From Bacteroidota bacterium (GTDB taxonomy: Bacteria > Bacteroidota > Bacteroidia > Chitinophagales > Chitinophagaceae): DNA of 64,000 nt. Below the pieces are notes generated by a model, which saw nothing but the letters and a program-made list of their open reading frames with translations, ran no database searches and had not been told where the DNA came from. How positions within the stretch are numbered: the first letter of the stretch is position 1; each line of letters opens with the position of its first letter. Of the stretch, positions 1-7,325 are shown in pieces. A program made the position numbers and the translations under genes. The stretch lies in the NCBI GenBank assembly GCA_005882315.1, contig VBAR01000002.1, forward strand, positions 1-64,000. The letters are read 5' to 3'.

Positions 1-81
1 CTACAAAACCATCAAGCGATATGTGCATAAATGAAATTATTTTTCTCATATGATTCTATTTTTATTAGTGATTTTAAAATT

Positions 82-226
82 ACCGCTAACCCGCAGCTTT
101 GCGAAAGTTTTGTAAAGAAAGTTAATTCATTTTTTGTTTTTGTGCGAAGAACAAAAGAAGAAAAAAACTGTCCTCATCATTCATTTATGTTGTACTGGCT
201 GTATGGCAAGCCCCCCGGCGGACGGA
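82..226 (+). repeat. Intergenic repeat family A, full copy 1
   Basis: A bipartite intergenic repeat. The left half contains GAAAGTTAATTCATTTT followed by GCGAAGAAC, and the right half contains TGTACTGGCTGT, a small G/C-rich hairpin and CGGCGGACGG. The same order of blocks recurs at 7084-7293 and 9715-9850. Left halves alone occur at 1001-1046 and 12271-12340, and right halves alone at 4761-4797 and 4881-4923. This copy ends just downstream of the minus-strand gene at 232-972. I see no convincing gene in bases 1-231; a 78-codon plus-strand reading frame there lies mostly inside the repeat. Confidence 0.7.
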
Positions 227-231
227 GCTTT

Positions 232-972
232 TCAATCCAGGTGATATTCCTTCTGAAGATAGGTTAGCAATCTTACCGCTTTTTCACGGTATTGTTTTTC
301 AAAAAGTATAGAAGTCGCCATAGCTCCCTTTGCATTTCTTATCATACTGTAAAGCTGACGTATCGCCGGCATATCATATTTAATAAAGACTTCCTTGTTT
401 TGAAGAACTTGCTTTGGAATATTTTCTTCAATTGTTAATGAAGGAGTCGGCATATCCATTAACTCCTGTGCTTTGCGAGTAATATCCCAAGAGCAGGTAT
501 TATAATATTCATTATTAAAAACTATATTCCGGTAAAAATTATAAACCAGGTTTATCGAATCAACTACTTTCTCATTCCTGATAAAATTAAATCCTCCCGC
601 TTTCAATTGTGTGATCGTATTATCGTTTTGGATAAAAACTTGCAACCAGCTATAATATGGCAGGAAATGATAAAAAAAAGTATCCTGAGTGTTTATATTT
701 TTTAAACGGTCAATTGGTATTTGCAGAGCACTGTCCAGGTGATCGCTCCATAACTGGTTATAGTAAATGGCAAAATTAACATCAGCAGTATCAGCCTTCA
801 GATCAGCCACCAGGTTTTGTATATAGTGATGTGCTTTTTCTTTATTAATAATTGTCTCCCTATAGTTTTCTGCCAGGAAGCCACAGAACACAGCAAGGAA
901 TAACATTAAGAATTCCCAGAAATAATGTGTCCATTTTTTTCTTGCGGTGTGAGTGTGGGCATGTACTTCCAT
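232..972 (-). CDS. Membrane-anchored uncharacterised protein
   Basis: 246 residues. A His-rich, basic N-terminus (MEVHAHTHTARKKW) precedes one hydrophobic segment at about residues 17-36, followed by a soluble domain of about 200 residues rich in aromatic and charged residues. This arrangement, with the Trp/Phe-rich membrane segment and a following GFLAEN-like motif, resembles a common uncharacterised Bacteroidota family (DUF6090-like; assigned from memory). Function is unknown. No catalytic motif is visible. It probably sits in the inner membrane by one N-terminal helix. It stands alone between two family A repeat pieces (82-226 and 1001-1046) with no operon partner. Confidence 0.75.
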   Translation of the reverse strand: MEVHAHTHTARKKWTHYFWEFLMLFLAVFCGFLAENYRETIINKEKAHHYIQNLVADLKADTADVNFAIYYNQLWSDHLDSALQIPIDRLKNINTQDTFFYHFLPYYSWLQVFIQNDNTITQLKAGGFNFIRNEKVVDSINLVYNFYRNIVFNNEYYNTCSWDITRKAQELMDMPTPSLTIEENIPKQVLQNKEVFIKYDMPAIRQLYSMIRNAKGAMATSILFEKQYREKAVRLLTYLQKEYHLD

Positions 973-1000
973 AATTGGTGGTGCTTGTTTTATGTTGATG

Positions 1001-1046
1001 GAGCAGGAAGTTAATTCATTTACAGTTGTTGCTTCGAAGAACTATG
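1001..1046 (+). repeat. Family A repeat, left-half fragment
   Basis: Contains GGAAGTTAATTCATTTAC and TTGCTTCGAAGAACTATG, matching the left block of the family A repeats at 9715-9850 and 12271-12340. The right block with GTACTGGCTGTG is absent, because the sequence runs directly into the palindromic left end of the DUF559 element (about 1049-1140). The element may therefore have replaced or truncated this copy. Confidence 0.6.
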
Positions 1047-1075
1047 TAGTACAAAATAGGACTGTATAATGTCCC

Positions 1076-1093
1076 TCCCGATAGCTATCGGGA
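1076..1093. repeat. Short palindrome TCCCGATAGCTATCGGGA
   Basis: Perfect 18-bp palindrome in the left arm of the DUF559 unit. It occupies the place of the CCCGCTGGCGGG hairpin found in the corresponding arm at 5414-5432. Identical copies lie inside the DUF559 coding sequence at 1451-1468, and the core CCCGATAGCTATCGGG recurs at 40560-40575. Confidence 0.85.
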
Positions 1094-1139
1094 CGGGGGT
1101 CGGATGGACGATCATTTTAAATTTTCAAATGGGGGTGGA

Positions 1140-1544
1140 CTAAACTTGCGGATCAATTTTCTTTTCAATCCAATCTTCGAGATAATTATACACTGCCCGA
1201 ATTTGATTCAATACTTCTTCATCACTGAAACGAAGCACAGTAAAGCCAGCCGATTCTAACGCCTTTTGCCTGGTCTCATCTTTTTTAATAGCTTCTTCCG
1301 AGTGATGAGTTATTCCATCTACTTCAATTATCAACATTAATTCCTTGCACATAAAATCCGCGATGTAATTCAATACTGTTCTTTGACGCCTGAATTGAAA
1401 ATTTTTCATTTTACCTGCCCGTAAAACATACTTCCACAAACAAGCTTCTGTCCCGATAGCTATCGGGATCATCTCTTTACGTAGACGATTGGCGTAAGGC
1501 TGCAAATTCTTATTGTAAAAATGATTGTCGTGCTTGCTATTCAC
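1140..1544 (-). CDS. DUF559-family endonuclease-like protein, copy 1
   Basis: 134 residues, the whole length of the family. DUF559 proteins have a Vsr-like PD-(D/E)XK fold. The visible signature is FQFRRQR, then YIADFMC (first acidic residue) and LMLIIEVDG (E-x-D) followed by H, and the C-terminal GFTVLRF strand. The protein is about 75-80% identical to the paralogue at 4954-5340. Residues 26-32 (IPIAIGT) replace three residues (TKA) of that paralogue and are encoded by an 18-bp palindrome at 1451-1468, so a repeat was absorbed in frame. The stop codon overlaps the inner inverted arm of the surrounding element. The biological role of stand-alone DUF559 proteins is not established; DNA cleavage or repair is inferred from the fold. 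Confidence 0.8.
   Translation of the reverse strand: MNSKHDNHFYNKNLQPYANRLRKEMIPIAIGTEACLWKYVLRAGKMKNFQFRRQRTVLNYIADFMCKELMLIIEVDGITHHSEEAIKKDETRQKALESAGFTVLRFSDEEVLNQIRAVYNYLEDWIEKKIDPQV
1451..1468. repeat. In-frame palindrome inside DUF559 gene
   Basis: TCCCGATAGCTATCGGGA lies within the coding sequence and adds a net 12 bases (four codons) relative to the paralogue at 4954-5340, so the frame is preserved. It is identical to the palindrome at 1076-1093. Confidence 0.85.
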
Positions 1545-1661
1545 AGACTGAAATTACAAATTATGAGGAATGTCTTGTCCACCCCTAATTTATAATTTCA
1601 TTTAAATCGCAGTACTTCCCCCGCCAGCGGGGGACAATGTGCACTCTGCTTTACAGACGTA

Positions 1662-2043
1662 TTAGAGTTTTTCGTACCAATCTAAAACATGATCGGCTAT
1701 CTTTTCCCAACCTGGCTCCCCGCAAATGAAATGACTTTTGCCTTCAAATATTTTTACATCAACCCGGCTATTTGCATCCTTGTATAGAGTGACCAATAAC
1801 TAATGGCTTTTCAGGTAAGCCATCAATTAATTGAGCGATATTGTTTACAATATCTATGAAACCCATCTTAACGAGGTCAGGATGAACTTTTGCTCTTAAT
1901 TCAGCAGGATTCCCCTCATGCCCGGGGTTTGCAGGAGTATAAACATTGTATCCTTTTTGTTCATAGTAGTGTTTCCATTCTGTCCAACTGCTGTTGTTCA
2001 CAAAATTTCCGTGAATGAGTACGATTGTTTTTGATTTTGCCAT
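1662..2043 (-). pseudogene. Alpha/beta hydrolase, internally deleted
   Basis: The N-terminal part (from 2043) reads like an alpha/beta hydrolase: MAKSKTIVLIHGNF, PANPGHEG and the start of the nucleophile elbow PLVIGHS. At about 1783-1790 the frame breaks and stops (GHSIQGCK). The next frame, from about 1785 to the TAA at 1662-1664, encodes a typical C-terminus of the same family with VKIFEGKSHFICGEPGW (catalytic His region) and ending DWYEKL. The rest of the nucleophile elbow and roughly 130-150 residues expected between the two parts are missing. This is an internal deletion with frameshift, so the product should be inactive. The 3' end abuts the right arm of the DUF559 element. Confidence 0.8.
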
Positions 2044-2252
2044 AGTTTTTATTTTTTTAAAGATGTAAAACTGATATTCTTTTCTATGGCCTCAATCGTA
2101 AAATCTTTGCTTAAGCAATTTCTAGGAGAGGAAGATAATGATTTTTGGTTATAGCCGCGAACAACTATACTGAAAACAAATGAGAACACTAAGGACAGAC
2201 GGGGAATGACATATTTTAAAGTCTAGATCAATTTTCTTATCTTTTAGCTATC

Positions 2253-2831
2253 ATGTATGAAGTATTGACAAGATCACTTCTGGCTAAAGCATCTTTTAGT
2301 GAAGAAGACTTGCAGAAATGCAAGGATAATTTTGTTCCCAAAAAAATAAGGAAGAGACAATATGTATTGCAGGAAGGTGATGTTTGCAATAGATCAACTT
2401 TTATTGAAAAAGGTGCGTTGTATTCTTATACTATTAATGATAAAGGCACACAGCATGTGATCCAATTTGCATTTGAAGGCTGGTGGATCGGTGACCTGTA
2501 TAGTTTTCTAACCGGTGAGCCATCAAAAATGAATATCGAGGCCCTGGAGGATAGTGATGTGCTCACTATTGAACGGCAGGATCATTTCAAACTTTTAGGT
2601 GAAATACCTAAATATGAGACATATTACAGGATACTATTCCAGGATGCCTATGTTGCATTGCAACGTAGAGTATCAATTACAATTGGATTAACCGCAGAGG
2701 AAAAATATCAACGGCTGGTCAACCAATATCATTCATTCATTAATCGTGTACCTCTTCATATGATCGCTTCTTACCTGGGTGTTTCTCCCGAAACATTGAG
2801 TCGTATCAGGAAACAAATGCTTCACCAATAA
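2253..2831 (+). CDS. Crp/Fnr-family transcriptional regulator
   Basis: 192 residues, usual for short Bacteroidota Crp/Fnr proteins. An N-terminal cyclic-nucleotide-binding-like beta barrel (about residues 20-125; YVLQEGDVCNRSTFIEKG) is followed by a long helix and a C-terminal helix-turn-helix, VPLHMIASYLGVSPETLSRI, at about residues 164-187. No Fnr-type cysteine cluster is seen, so Fe-S sensing is unlikely; the ligand is unknown. It is divergent from the broken hydrolase gene at 1662-2043, a common arrangement for such regulators and their target, which suggests the target may have decayed. A good terminator follows at 2835-2859. Confidence 0.88.
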   Translation: MYEVLTRSLLAKASFSEEDLQKCKDNFVPKKIRKRQYVLQEGDVCNRSTFIEKGALYSYTINDKGTQHVIQFAFEGWWIGDLYSFLTGEPSKMNIEALEDSDVLTIERQDHFKLLGEIPKYETYYRILFQDAYVALQRRVSITIGLTAEEKYQRLVNQYHSFINRVPLHMIASYLGVSPETLSRIRKQMLHQ

Positions 2832-2834
2832 GGC

Positions 2835-2859
2835 CTTGATATTTATCAAGCTTTTTTTT
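2835..2859 (+). terminator. Rho-independent terminator of the Crp/Fnr gene
   Basis: Stem CTTGAT / ATCAAG with an ATTT loop, followed by a run of eight T (2852-2859), directly after the stop codon. Confidence 0.75.
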
Positions 2860-3041
2860 TGTTAAATGTCATTGGAGCTGCCCCTAGCTTCAAAGTAGAT
2901 TGCATGTATTAACCAAAAAAAAATTGAAATGATGTTTTGATCGATAAAGTCGAAAGTGCCGAACAACGACTTTAAAAATAAAGTAGGCAACAGGGAAGCT
3001 GAAAACTGTTTAGAGTAAGCACCAATACTAAATTGAAAAAA

Positions 3042-3326
3042 ATGACAACGATTGTAATTCGTCACAAAGTAGGTAACATCGATAGATGGTTGAAAGGACA
3101 CGAGGATCGGGTTGAGATATTCTCAAAATTTGCGTCCGGGTTTGAAACTTTACAGGATACGAACGATCCAAACTCGGTTGTTTTGATTGCAGAAGTTTTT
3201 GATGTGGAAGCCATGCAAGCTGTTTTGAGTAACCCGGATATAATTCAAAAGATCGCAAAAGAAAAACACACGGTTCTTGAACCTATTACTGTTTCAATGC
3301 CAGTTTTGGTGGCTGAAACAGTATAA
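3042..3326 (+). CDS. Small uncharacterised protein, dimeric alpha/beta-barrel type
   Basis: 94 residues from the ATG at 3042; an in-frame TTG at 3033 is possible but less likely. The sequence (MTTIVIRHKVGNIDRW, FEVL-like central strand VVLIAEVFDVEAM and FSKF helices) has the pattern of ABM/DUF3764-like ferredoxin-fold proteins, but no active-site signature is visible. Function unknown. A perfect bidirectional terminator hairpin follows at 3355-3389. It is separated by 210 bp from the Crp/Fnr gene, and I see only AT-rich spacer between them. Confidence 0.65.
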   Translation: MTTIVIRHKVGNIDRWLKGHEDRVEIFSKFASGFETLQDTNDPNSVVLIAEVFDVEAMQAVLSNPDIIQKIAKEKHTVLEPITVSMPVLVAETV

Positions 3327-3354
3327 GATCATATGCCTTTAAAACTGATTTTAA

Positions 3355-3389
3355 ACAAATAAAGCCAATGTTTCATTGGCTTTATTTGT
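3355..3389. terminator. Perfect 16-bp hairpin terminator
   Basis: Arms ACAAATAAAGCCAATG and CATTGGCTTTATTTGT around a TTT loop. A-rich on the left and T-rich on the right, so it can terminate in either direction. Confidence 0.8.
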
Positions 3390-3454
3390 GCTATATTGTA
3401 ATAAAAATTGCTTGCTGACTCATTCCCATTGAACACACTTAATAATAACAACTC

Positions 3455-4705
3455 GTGAAATCAATAACAGAATCAGGTTTCGCAAACCAGTCAAACGTTT
3501 CTTCCGGAGGCCGGGTTCATGTAATTGGCGCAGGACCGGTTGGTCTTATGATCACTGCCTTATTTCAAACAATGGAAGAGTTCTCCGTTCGCTTATACGA
3601 AAAGAGACCGAATTATACCCGTACGCGGATGGTTAAGCTCTCTTCATTCCTTACTGCTGATTCAGTGGATAGCTATTGTGCCGATCATATTGATGCCGAG
3701 AATCTGGCAGCCGTATTTGATATTGCCGAAATTCAGGAAACACTTGCATTCAGGCGAACTATCCCGGAGGACCTGATGTCACTTCTCCATGAATGGGTTA
3801 AGGGGTTCGCACCACTTAATTCTATCGAACAAGGACTCAGTGACCTCATCGACAACCGCGGTTCAAATAATGTGGAACGGATTGTAACGAATCTGACTGC
3901 GGAGCAGGCAATAGCATTGCTTAAGCCGGGAGATATACTGATCGACTGTTCCGGTTGTAAGTCACTACTAAGGGATCACCTTTCACCTGGTCCGGCTATT
4001 GGCAACAAAGACGCCAACACATTCAACATTCAACTTGAATATGCAATTGTTATCACTTTCCTGTACGGCCAGGAATACCAATGTAACGAGCACTGTAAAT
4101 ACTACAAGAATGCAGGAAACCTACATTATAAATTTATTCCTGCCGTTGATCGTGTGTGTTACGATGGTAATATCACTTTTGTTTCTGGCATTGTTAAAAT
4201 AACGCCCAAAGATTACGAGTCGATGCCGACAACATTCGATGGTCAGTGGCTTCGTATACACTTCCCCCAGGTTGCTCGATCAATGGACAACTTTATCGAC
4301 AAGATAAAACAGGAAACTCATGGAGAATTAATTGGCGACCTGGATATAGTTCGAATTCCATTGAACCTGTATAGAGCTAATAACGCAACTAATCGGAAAT
4401 GGCTTGCTGAAGGGGGCAATGAGCACCCGTTCAACACTTCACCGGTATTTGTGGTTGGCGATGCTGCCCTCGGCTCTCCCTATTTTCAATCGATTTCGCT
4501 GGGCTTAGAATCTGCAATACATCTGGCCGGACTTATAGGACAGCGCAATCTGCCTCTTCCGGAAATGCTCAATCGTTACGAACTATACATGTATAAGCAA
4601 TGGCTCCGTGTATATATGCGAAGCAAGATGATAAAACACAATAAGGATCTTTTAGAGACGATGGATGATCCATTTGGACTACTGGAACTGCTACATATTT
4701 ATTAG
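3455..4705 (+). CDS. FAD-dependent monooxygenase-like protein
   Basis: 416 residues from a GTG start at 3455. The N-terminal Rossmann motif GAGPVGLMIT (about residues 25-34) followed by YEKRPNY marks an FAD-binding oxidoreductase of the aromatic-hydroxylase type. The second FAD motif is VVGDAALGSPYFQS (about residues 343-357). The middle section, with a Cys/His pair in NEHCKYYK, does not match a hydroxylase I can name, so the substrate is unknown. The gene stands alone after a strong terminator, with no biosynthetic neighbours and family A repeat fragments downstream. It is somewhat richer in GC than the flanking genes. Acquisition by transfer is possible but not shown. Confidence 0.75.
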   Translation: MKSITESGFANQSNVSSGGRVHVIGAGPVGLMITALFQTMEEFSVRLYEKRPNYTRTRMVKLSSFLTADSVDSYCADHIDAENLAAVFDIAEIQETLAFRRTIPEDLMSLLHEWVKGFAPLNSIEQGLSDLIDNRGSNNVERIVTNLTAEQAIALLKPGDILIDCSGCKSLLRDHLSPGPAIGNKDANTFNIQLEYAIVITFLYGQEYQCNEHCKYYKNAGNLHYKFIPAVDRVCYDGNITFVSGIVKITPKDYESMPTTFDGQWLRIHFPQVARSMDNFIDKIKQETHGELIGDLDIVRIPLNLYRANNATNRKWLAEGGNEHPFNTSPVFVVGDAALGSPYFQSISLGLESAIHLAGLIGQRNLPLPEMLNRYELYMYKQWLRVYMRSKMIKHNKDLLETMDDPFGLLELLHIY

Positions 4706-4760
4706 TACAAATTCGTCTATAGTTTTACATATTCTAAGATTTACAAACTATCAAAAAAAA

Positions 4761-4797
4761 TCGGGTACTGGCTGTGGGGCAAGACCCCGGCGGACAG
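4761..4797 (+). repeat. Family A repeat, right-half fragment
   Basis: GTACTGGCTGTGGGGCAAGA followed by CCCCGGCGGACAG, matching the right block of the full copies. The hairpin GGGG-CAAGA-CCCC is intact. A second right half follows 121 bp downstream. Confidence 0.7.
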
Positions 4798-4880
4798 ATA
4801 AGCCATCATTTGCTAATGCAGCTTACCATTTATCAGACATTTATTTTCATTTACCTTAATTAAGTTGATTTAGCCATTTC

Positions 4881-4923
4881 TTCATTGTTGTACTGGCTGT
4901 GGGGCAAGACCCTGGGCGGATGG
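4881..4923 (+). repeat. Family A repeat, right-half fragment
   Basis: Begins TTCATTGTTGTACTGGCTGT and ends GGGCGGATGG. It lies 31 bp upstream of the DUF559 copy 2 start codon. Confidence 0.7.
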
Positions 4924-4953
4924 AAATCTTCAACATAATTGTAATTTTAATAC

Positions 4954-5340
4954 ATGACCGACGGACACAGCAATCATTACTACAATAAGAATCTTCAACC
5001 GTATGCTAATCGCTTACGTAAAGAAATGACCAAAGCAGAAGCTTGTTTATGGAAATATGTTTTGCGTGCAGGGAAAATGAAAGGTTTCCAGTTCAGACGG
5101 CAACGGTCAGTGTTAATTTATATTGCGGATTTCATGTGCAAAGAGTTAATGCTTATAATTGAAGTGGATGGAAGTATTCATCAACTGGAAGAAATTACTA
5201 AGAATGATAAAATAAGACAGAAGGCATTGGAAGAAGCTGGCTTTACAGTTCTTCGGTTTACTAATGAAGAAGTGTTGGAGAATATTAATGCTGTGTATAG
5301 TTATTTGGAGGATTGGGTTGAAAAGAAATTGGGTAAGTAG
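4954..5340 (+). CDS. DUF559-family endonuclease-like protein, copy 2
   Basis: 128 residues. Paralogue of the gene at 1140-1544 with the same motifs: FQFRRQR, YIADFMC, LMLIIEVDG and GFTVLRF. It lacks the palindrome-encoded insertion and reads RKEMTKAEACLW at that place, which is presumably the ancestral form. The acidic residues expected for a PD-(D/E)XK metal site are present, so it looks intact. In contrast to copy 1 it lies outside the palindromic element, which follows 57 bp downstream (5398-5565). Role inferred only from the Vsr-like fold. Confidence 0.8.
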   Translation: MTDGHSNHYYNKNLQPYANRLRKEMTKAEACLWKYVLRAGKMKGFQFRRQRSVLIYIADFMCKELMLIIEVDGSIHQLEEITKNDKIRQKALEEAGFTVLRFTNEEVLENINAVYSYLEDWVEKKLGK

Positions 5341-5397
5341 TTTTAACGCTATTCGAAATTCAGACTGTGCATTGTCTTCTGTATTTTACGCCTTACT

Positions 5398-5565
5398 AAA
5401 ATAAGACTGATAATGTCCCCCGCTGGCGGGGGCCGGATAGTCGATTCTCATGCTTTATCAAATTGGGGTGGACTAAATGCGGCGATTAAAGTCCACCCCA
5501 ATTTGTAACTGGGTTTATGATTGAAGTACTTCCCCCGCCAGCGGGGGACAATAATGCACTCTACT
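5398..5565. mobile_element. Gene-less palindromic element (MITE-like)
   Basis: Nested inverted repeats fill most of the 373-bp gap after the DUF559 gene. Perfect 15-bp inner arms are AAATTGGGGTGGACT (5460-5474) and its complement (5490-5504), with 15 bases between. Outer arms share 19 bases starting TGTCCCCCGCTGGCG (5414-5432 against 5532-5550), and each arm is itself a hairpin. The arms match the two ends flanking the DUF559 gene at 1049-1660, so this looks like a shortened copy of that unit. The remaining sequence to 5713 shows nothing recognisable. Confidence 0.6.
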
Positions 5566-5713
5566 TTGGATAACTAATGCTGCTGCCTTCTTCATTCATT
5601 TATGGATCATTTTTCGGCAGATATAATTATAGCTCAATAATTCATGACGAGTCTTCTGTCAATGAACAAAACGCAGTTATTCCTTACTTTTGAACTAACC
5701 AAAACCACCATTT

Positions 5714-6262
5714 ATGTATCAATACCCACACACGATTGAAAATAAATTTGGAGAGAAGCTGGTCTTTGTAGAACGGATAAAAGAACCTGATGGCGATAAA
5801 TTAATAACTGAGGGTTTTGTCGAACCAAAGGCAGGTCCTCCTATTCATGTTCACTGGAAGCAAGAAGAAAGTCTCACAGTTATCAGTGGTAAAATGGGAA
5901 TCTTGATACCTGGAAAGGAACCCGTTTATTATGGTCCAGGTGAAACTGTAACTTTTATGCGTGGCACCTGGCATAAATTCTGGAACGCCGGCGAAGATGA
6001 ATTACATGTGAAAGGATGGGTAAAGCCTGCTAATAATATTGAATATTTTTTGGAAGGGGTTTACAAGGCATTAGATGAAGGAAAACATGATCGTCCTGAA
6101 ATAAAAAGGATCGCTTTTCTTACGATGTATTACAGATCTGAATTTGCTACAGGTGACATACCTGCTGTTGTAAGAAAAGTAATTATTCCTGCTACGTATT
6201 ATATTGGTAAATTAACTGGTGCACATAAAAAGTTTACTGATGCACCTGCGCCATTGAAATGA
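5714..6262 (+). CDS. Cupin-domain protein
   Basis: 182 residues. A conserved-barrel cupin domain at about residues 25-115 shows the first motif PPIHVHWKQEES (two His and a Glu for metal binding) and the second motif FMRGTWHKFWN with the later His. The C-terminal 65 residues are helical and unassigned. Cupins of this kind are mostly metal-dependent small-molecule enzymes or binders; no substrate can be inferred. It is a single gene with its own upstream region and is followed by a family B repeat at 6261-6348. Confidence 0.78.
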   Translation: MYQYPHTIENKFGEKLVFVERIKEPDGDKLITEGFVEPKAGPPIHVHWKQEESLTVISGKMGILIPGKEPVYYGPGETVTFMRGTWHKFWNAGEDELHVKGWVKPANNIEYFLEGVYKALDEGKHDRPEIKRIAFLTMYYRSEFATGDIPAVVRKVIIPATYYIGKLTGAHKKFTDAPAPLK

Positions 6263-6348
6263 TCTTCCATCATGAAATTCGTTCCGATGCGTGGGGACAT
6301 GCATCAGGGCGTTTATTTGTTACGGACACGAACCAAGGCTGAGATATA
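6261..6348 (+). repeat. Intergenic repeat family B, copy 1
   Basis: About 88 bp shared with 8983-9070. Shared blocks include TTCCGATGCGTGGGG, a GGGGCGTTT-like block, TGTTACGGACACGA and CAAGGCTGAGA. It sits between the ends of the cupin gene and the convergent DinB-like gene, and overlaps the cupin stop codon region. Confidence 0.7.
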
Positions 6349-6353
6349 CATTT

Positions 6354-7022
6354 TCAATCATTACCTGCCTTAGCTCCCGGCAGTCTGCTTTTTATCCACT
6401 TAATTTGTCCATTGTGATTCGATTCATGTTCGCATACATGGAACCACTTACAGTAATTATTTGTAGGCTGGTTTGCAAAACCATGAGGGTCTACTTTCAT
6501 TAACCACTCATCATCACGTTTCTTAAACTCAGCTATTGTTTTTTCACGAGTCTCTTTTAAAATGTTAAGGTAATAATCAAGATCATTTCCTTTAATTATT
6601 TTACGACCTTCATCCCCAAGGTTAAGAGCGGCACCCCATTTGGCTTTTTCATTATCATCAAACTGGAAATTACGCCCTTCAAAAGTATTCTGCTGGTACG
6701 AATACTCTACTGCAGCTAAGTGTAAAAGCATGGCACCAATAGTGTTTGCCTTTAAGTCATGCAAATAATCAAGATCTTCCTTTGTCATATTTGTAGCTGA
6801 ACGTAAAACCACAATTCGCATCAAATTCATCATAGAAACAAGTGTTCCGATCTGTGGAGAAAATCCTTCTTTAGGCCCTATTATATAAATGCTTTCCTCT
6901 GGAGTTTTATCCATGGCCAGGTTTAGTTGGGGAAAAAATGCTATTCCAGTTAGTCCAGTTGTAAAACATGTCGTTGTTTTAATAAAGTTCCTGCGACCGA
7001 ATCCTTTTGTTTTCTCTTTCAT
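6354..7022 (-). CDS. DinB-family protein with export signal
   Basis: 222 residues. The N-terminus GFGRRNFIKTTT followed by a hydrophobic stretch is a Tat-like signal, so the protein probably acts in the periplasm. The mature part is a four-helix DinB/YfiT-like bundle, with the first metal-ligand His at about residue 103 (LLHLAAVEYSYQ) and the last pair in CEHESNHNGQIKWIK. DinB-like proteins bind a divalent metal; several are thiol transferases, but the function of exported Bacteroidota members is unknown. The stop codon lies just beside a family B repeat. Confidence 0.75.
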   Translation of the reverse strand: MKEKTKGFGRRNFIKTTTCFTTGLTGIAFFPQLNLAMDKTPEESIYIIGPKEGFSPQIGTLVSMMNLMRIVVLRSATNMTKEDLDYLHDLKANTIGAMLLHLAAVEYSYQQNTFEGRNFQFDDNEKAKWGAALNLGDEGRKIIKGNDLDYYLNILKETREKTIAEFKKRDDEWLMKVDPHGFANQPTNNYCKWFHVCEHESNHNGQIKWIKSRLPGAKAGND

Positions 7023-7083
7023 AAAAAATTGTTTAAGGGAAAGTCAATTTAATTGAAAATCCCAAGCATAATTCCGAATAATT

Positions 7084-7293
7084 TTCTGCTAACTCTCTGC
7101 TTAGCGAAAGTTCTTGTACAGAAAGTTAATGATTTCCAATTGTAAGTTGTACAGAATAAATAAATGCATTTCAACTTTTCCAGCTCCTGGTGCAGAGAAC
7201 TATGGAAGAAAGCTACGATACCTAAGCTCCCGGGGCCTGCTTTCTTCATTCATTTAGGTTGTGCTGGTTGTGGGGCAAGACCCCGGCCAACGG
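7084..7293 (+). repeat. Family A repeat, extended copy 2
   Basis: Longer version (about 210 bp) of the family A repeat. It has the left block (GCGAAAGTTCTTGTACAGAA), an extra spacer, GAACTATGGAAGAAAG, and the right block (GTGCTGGTTGTGGGGCAAGA then CCCCGG). It fills most of the 303-bp gap between the DinB-like gene and the PhoX-like gene; nothing else is recognisable there. Confidence 0.7.
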
Positions 7294-7325
7294 AAAATGA
7301 TTTTTCAAATGCGTTAGCATCAGTT

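Larger units (their letters stand above)
1049..1660. mobile_element. Palindrome-bounded DUF559 unit (candidate mobile element)
   Basis: The DUF559 gene at 1140-1544 lies between two ends in inverted orientation. Inner arms are GGGGGTGGAC (1131-1140) and GTCCACCCC (1577-1585). Outer arms carry ATAATGTCCC at 1067-1075 and GGGGGACAATG at 1630-1640, each with its own GC-rich hairpin. The same outer and inner arms occur at 5398-5565, where only 15 bases separate the inner arms. I infer a gene-bearing element here and a gene-less derivative there. No target-site duplication was identified and no transposase is encoded, so any mobility would have to be supplied in trans. Confidence 0.45.

Noticed and set aside
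31-267. 78-codon open frame at the left edge
   Set aside because: It lies mainly in a family A repeat copy and in the antisense of the 3' end of the next gene; no protein-like features.
3033-3041. TTG start three codons before the small protein at 3042
   Set aside because: An ATG at 3042 fits better and gives a normal N-terminal beta strand.
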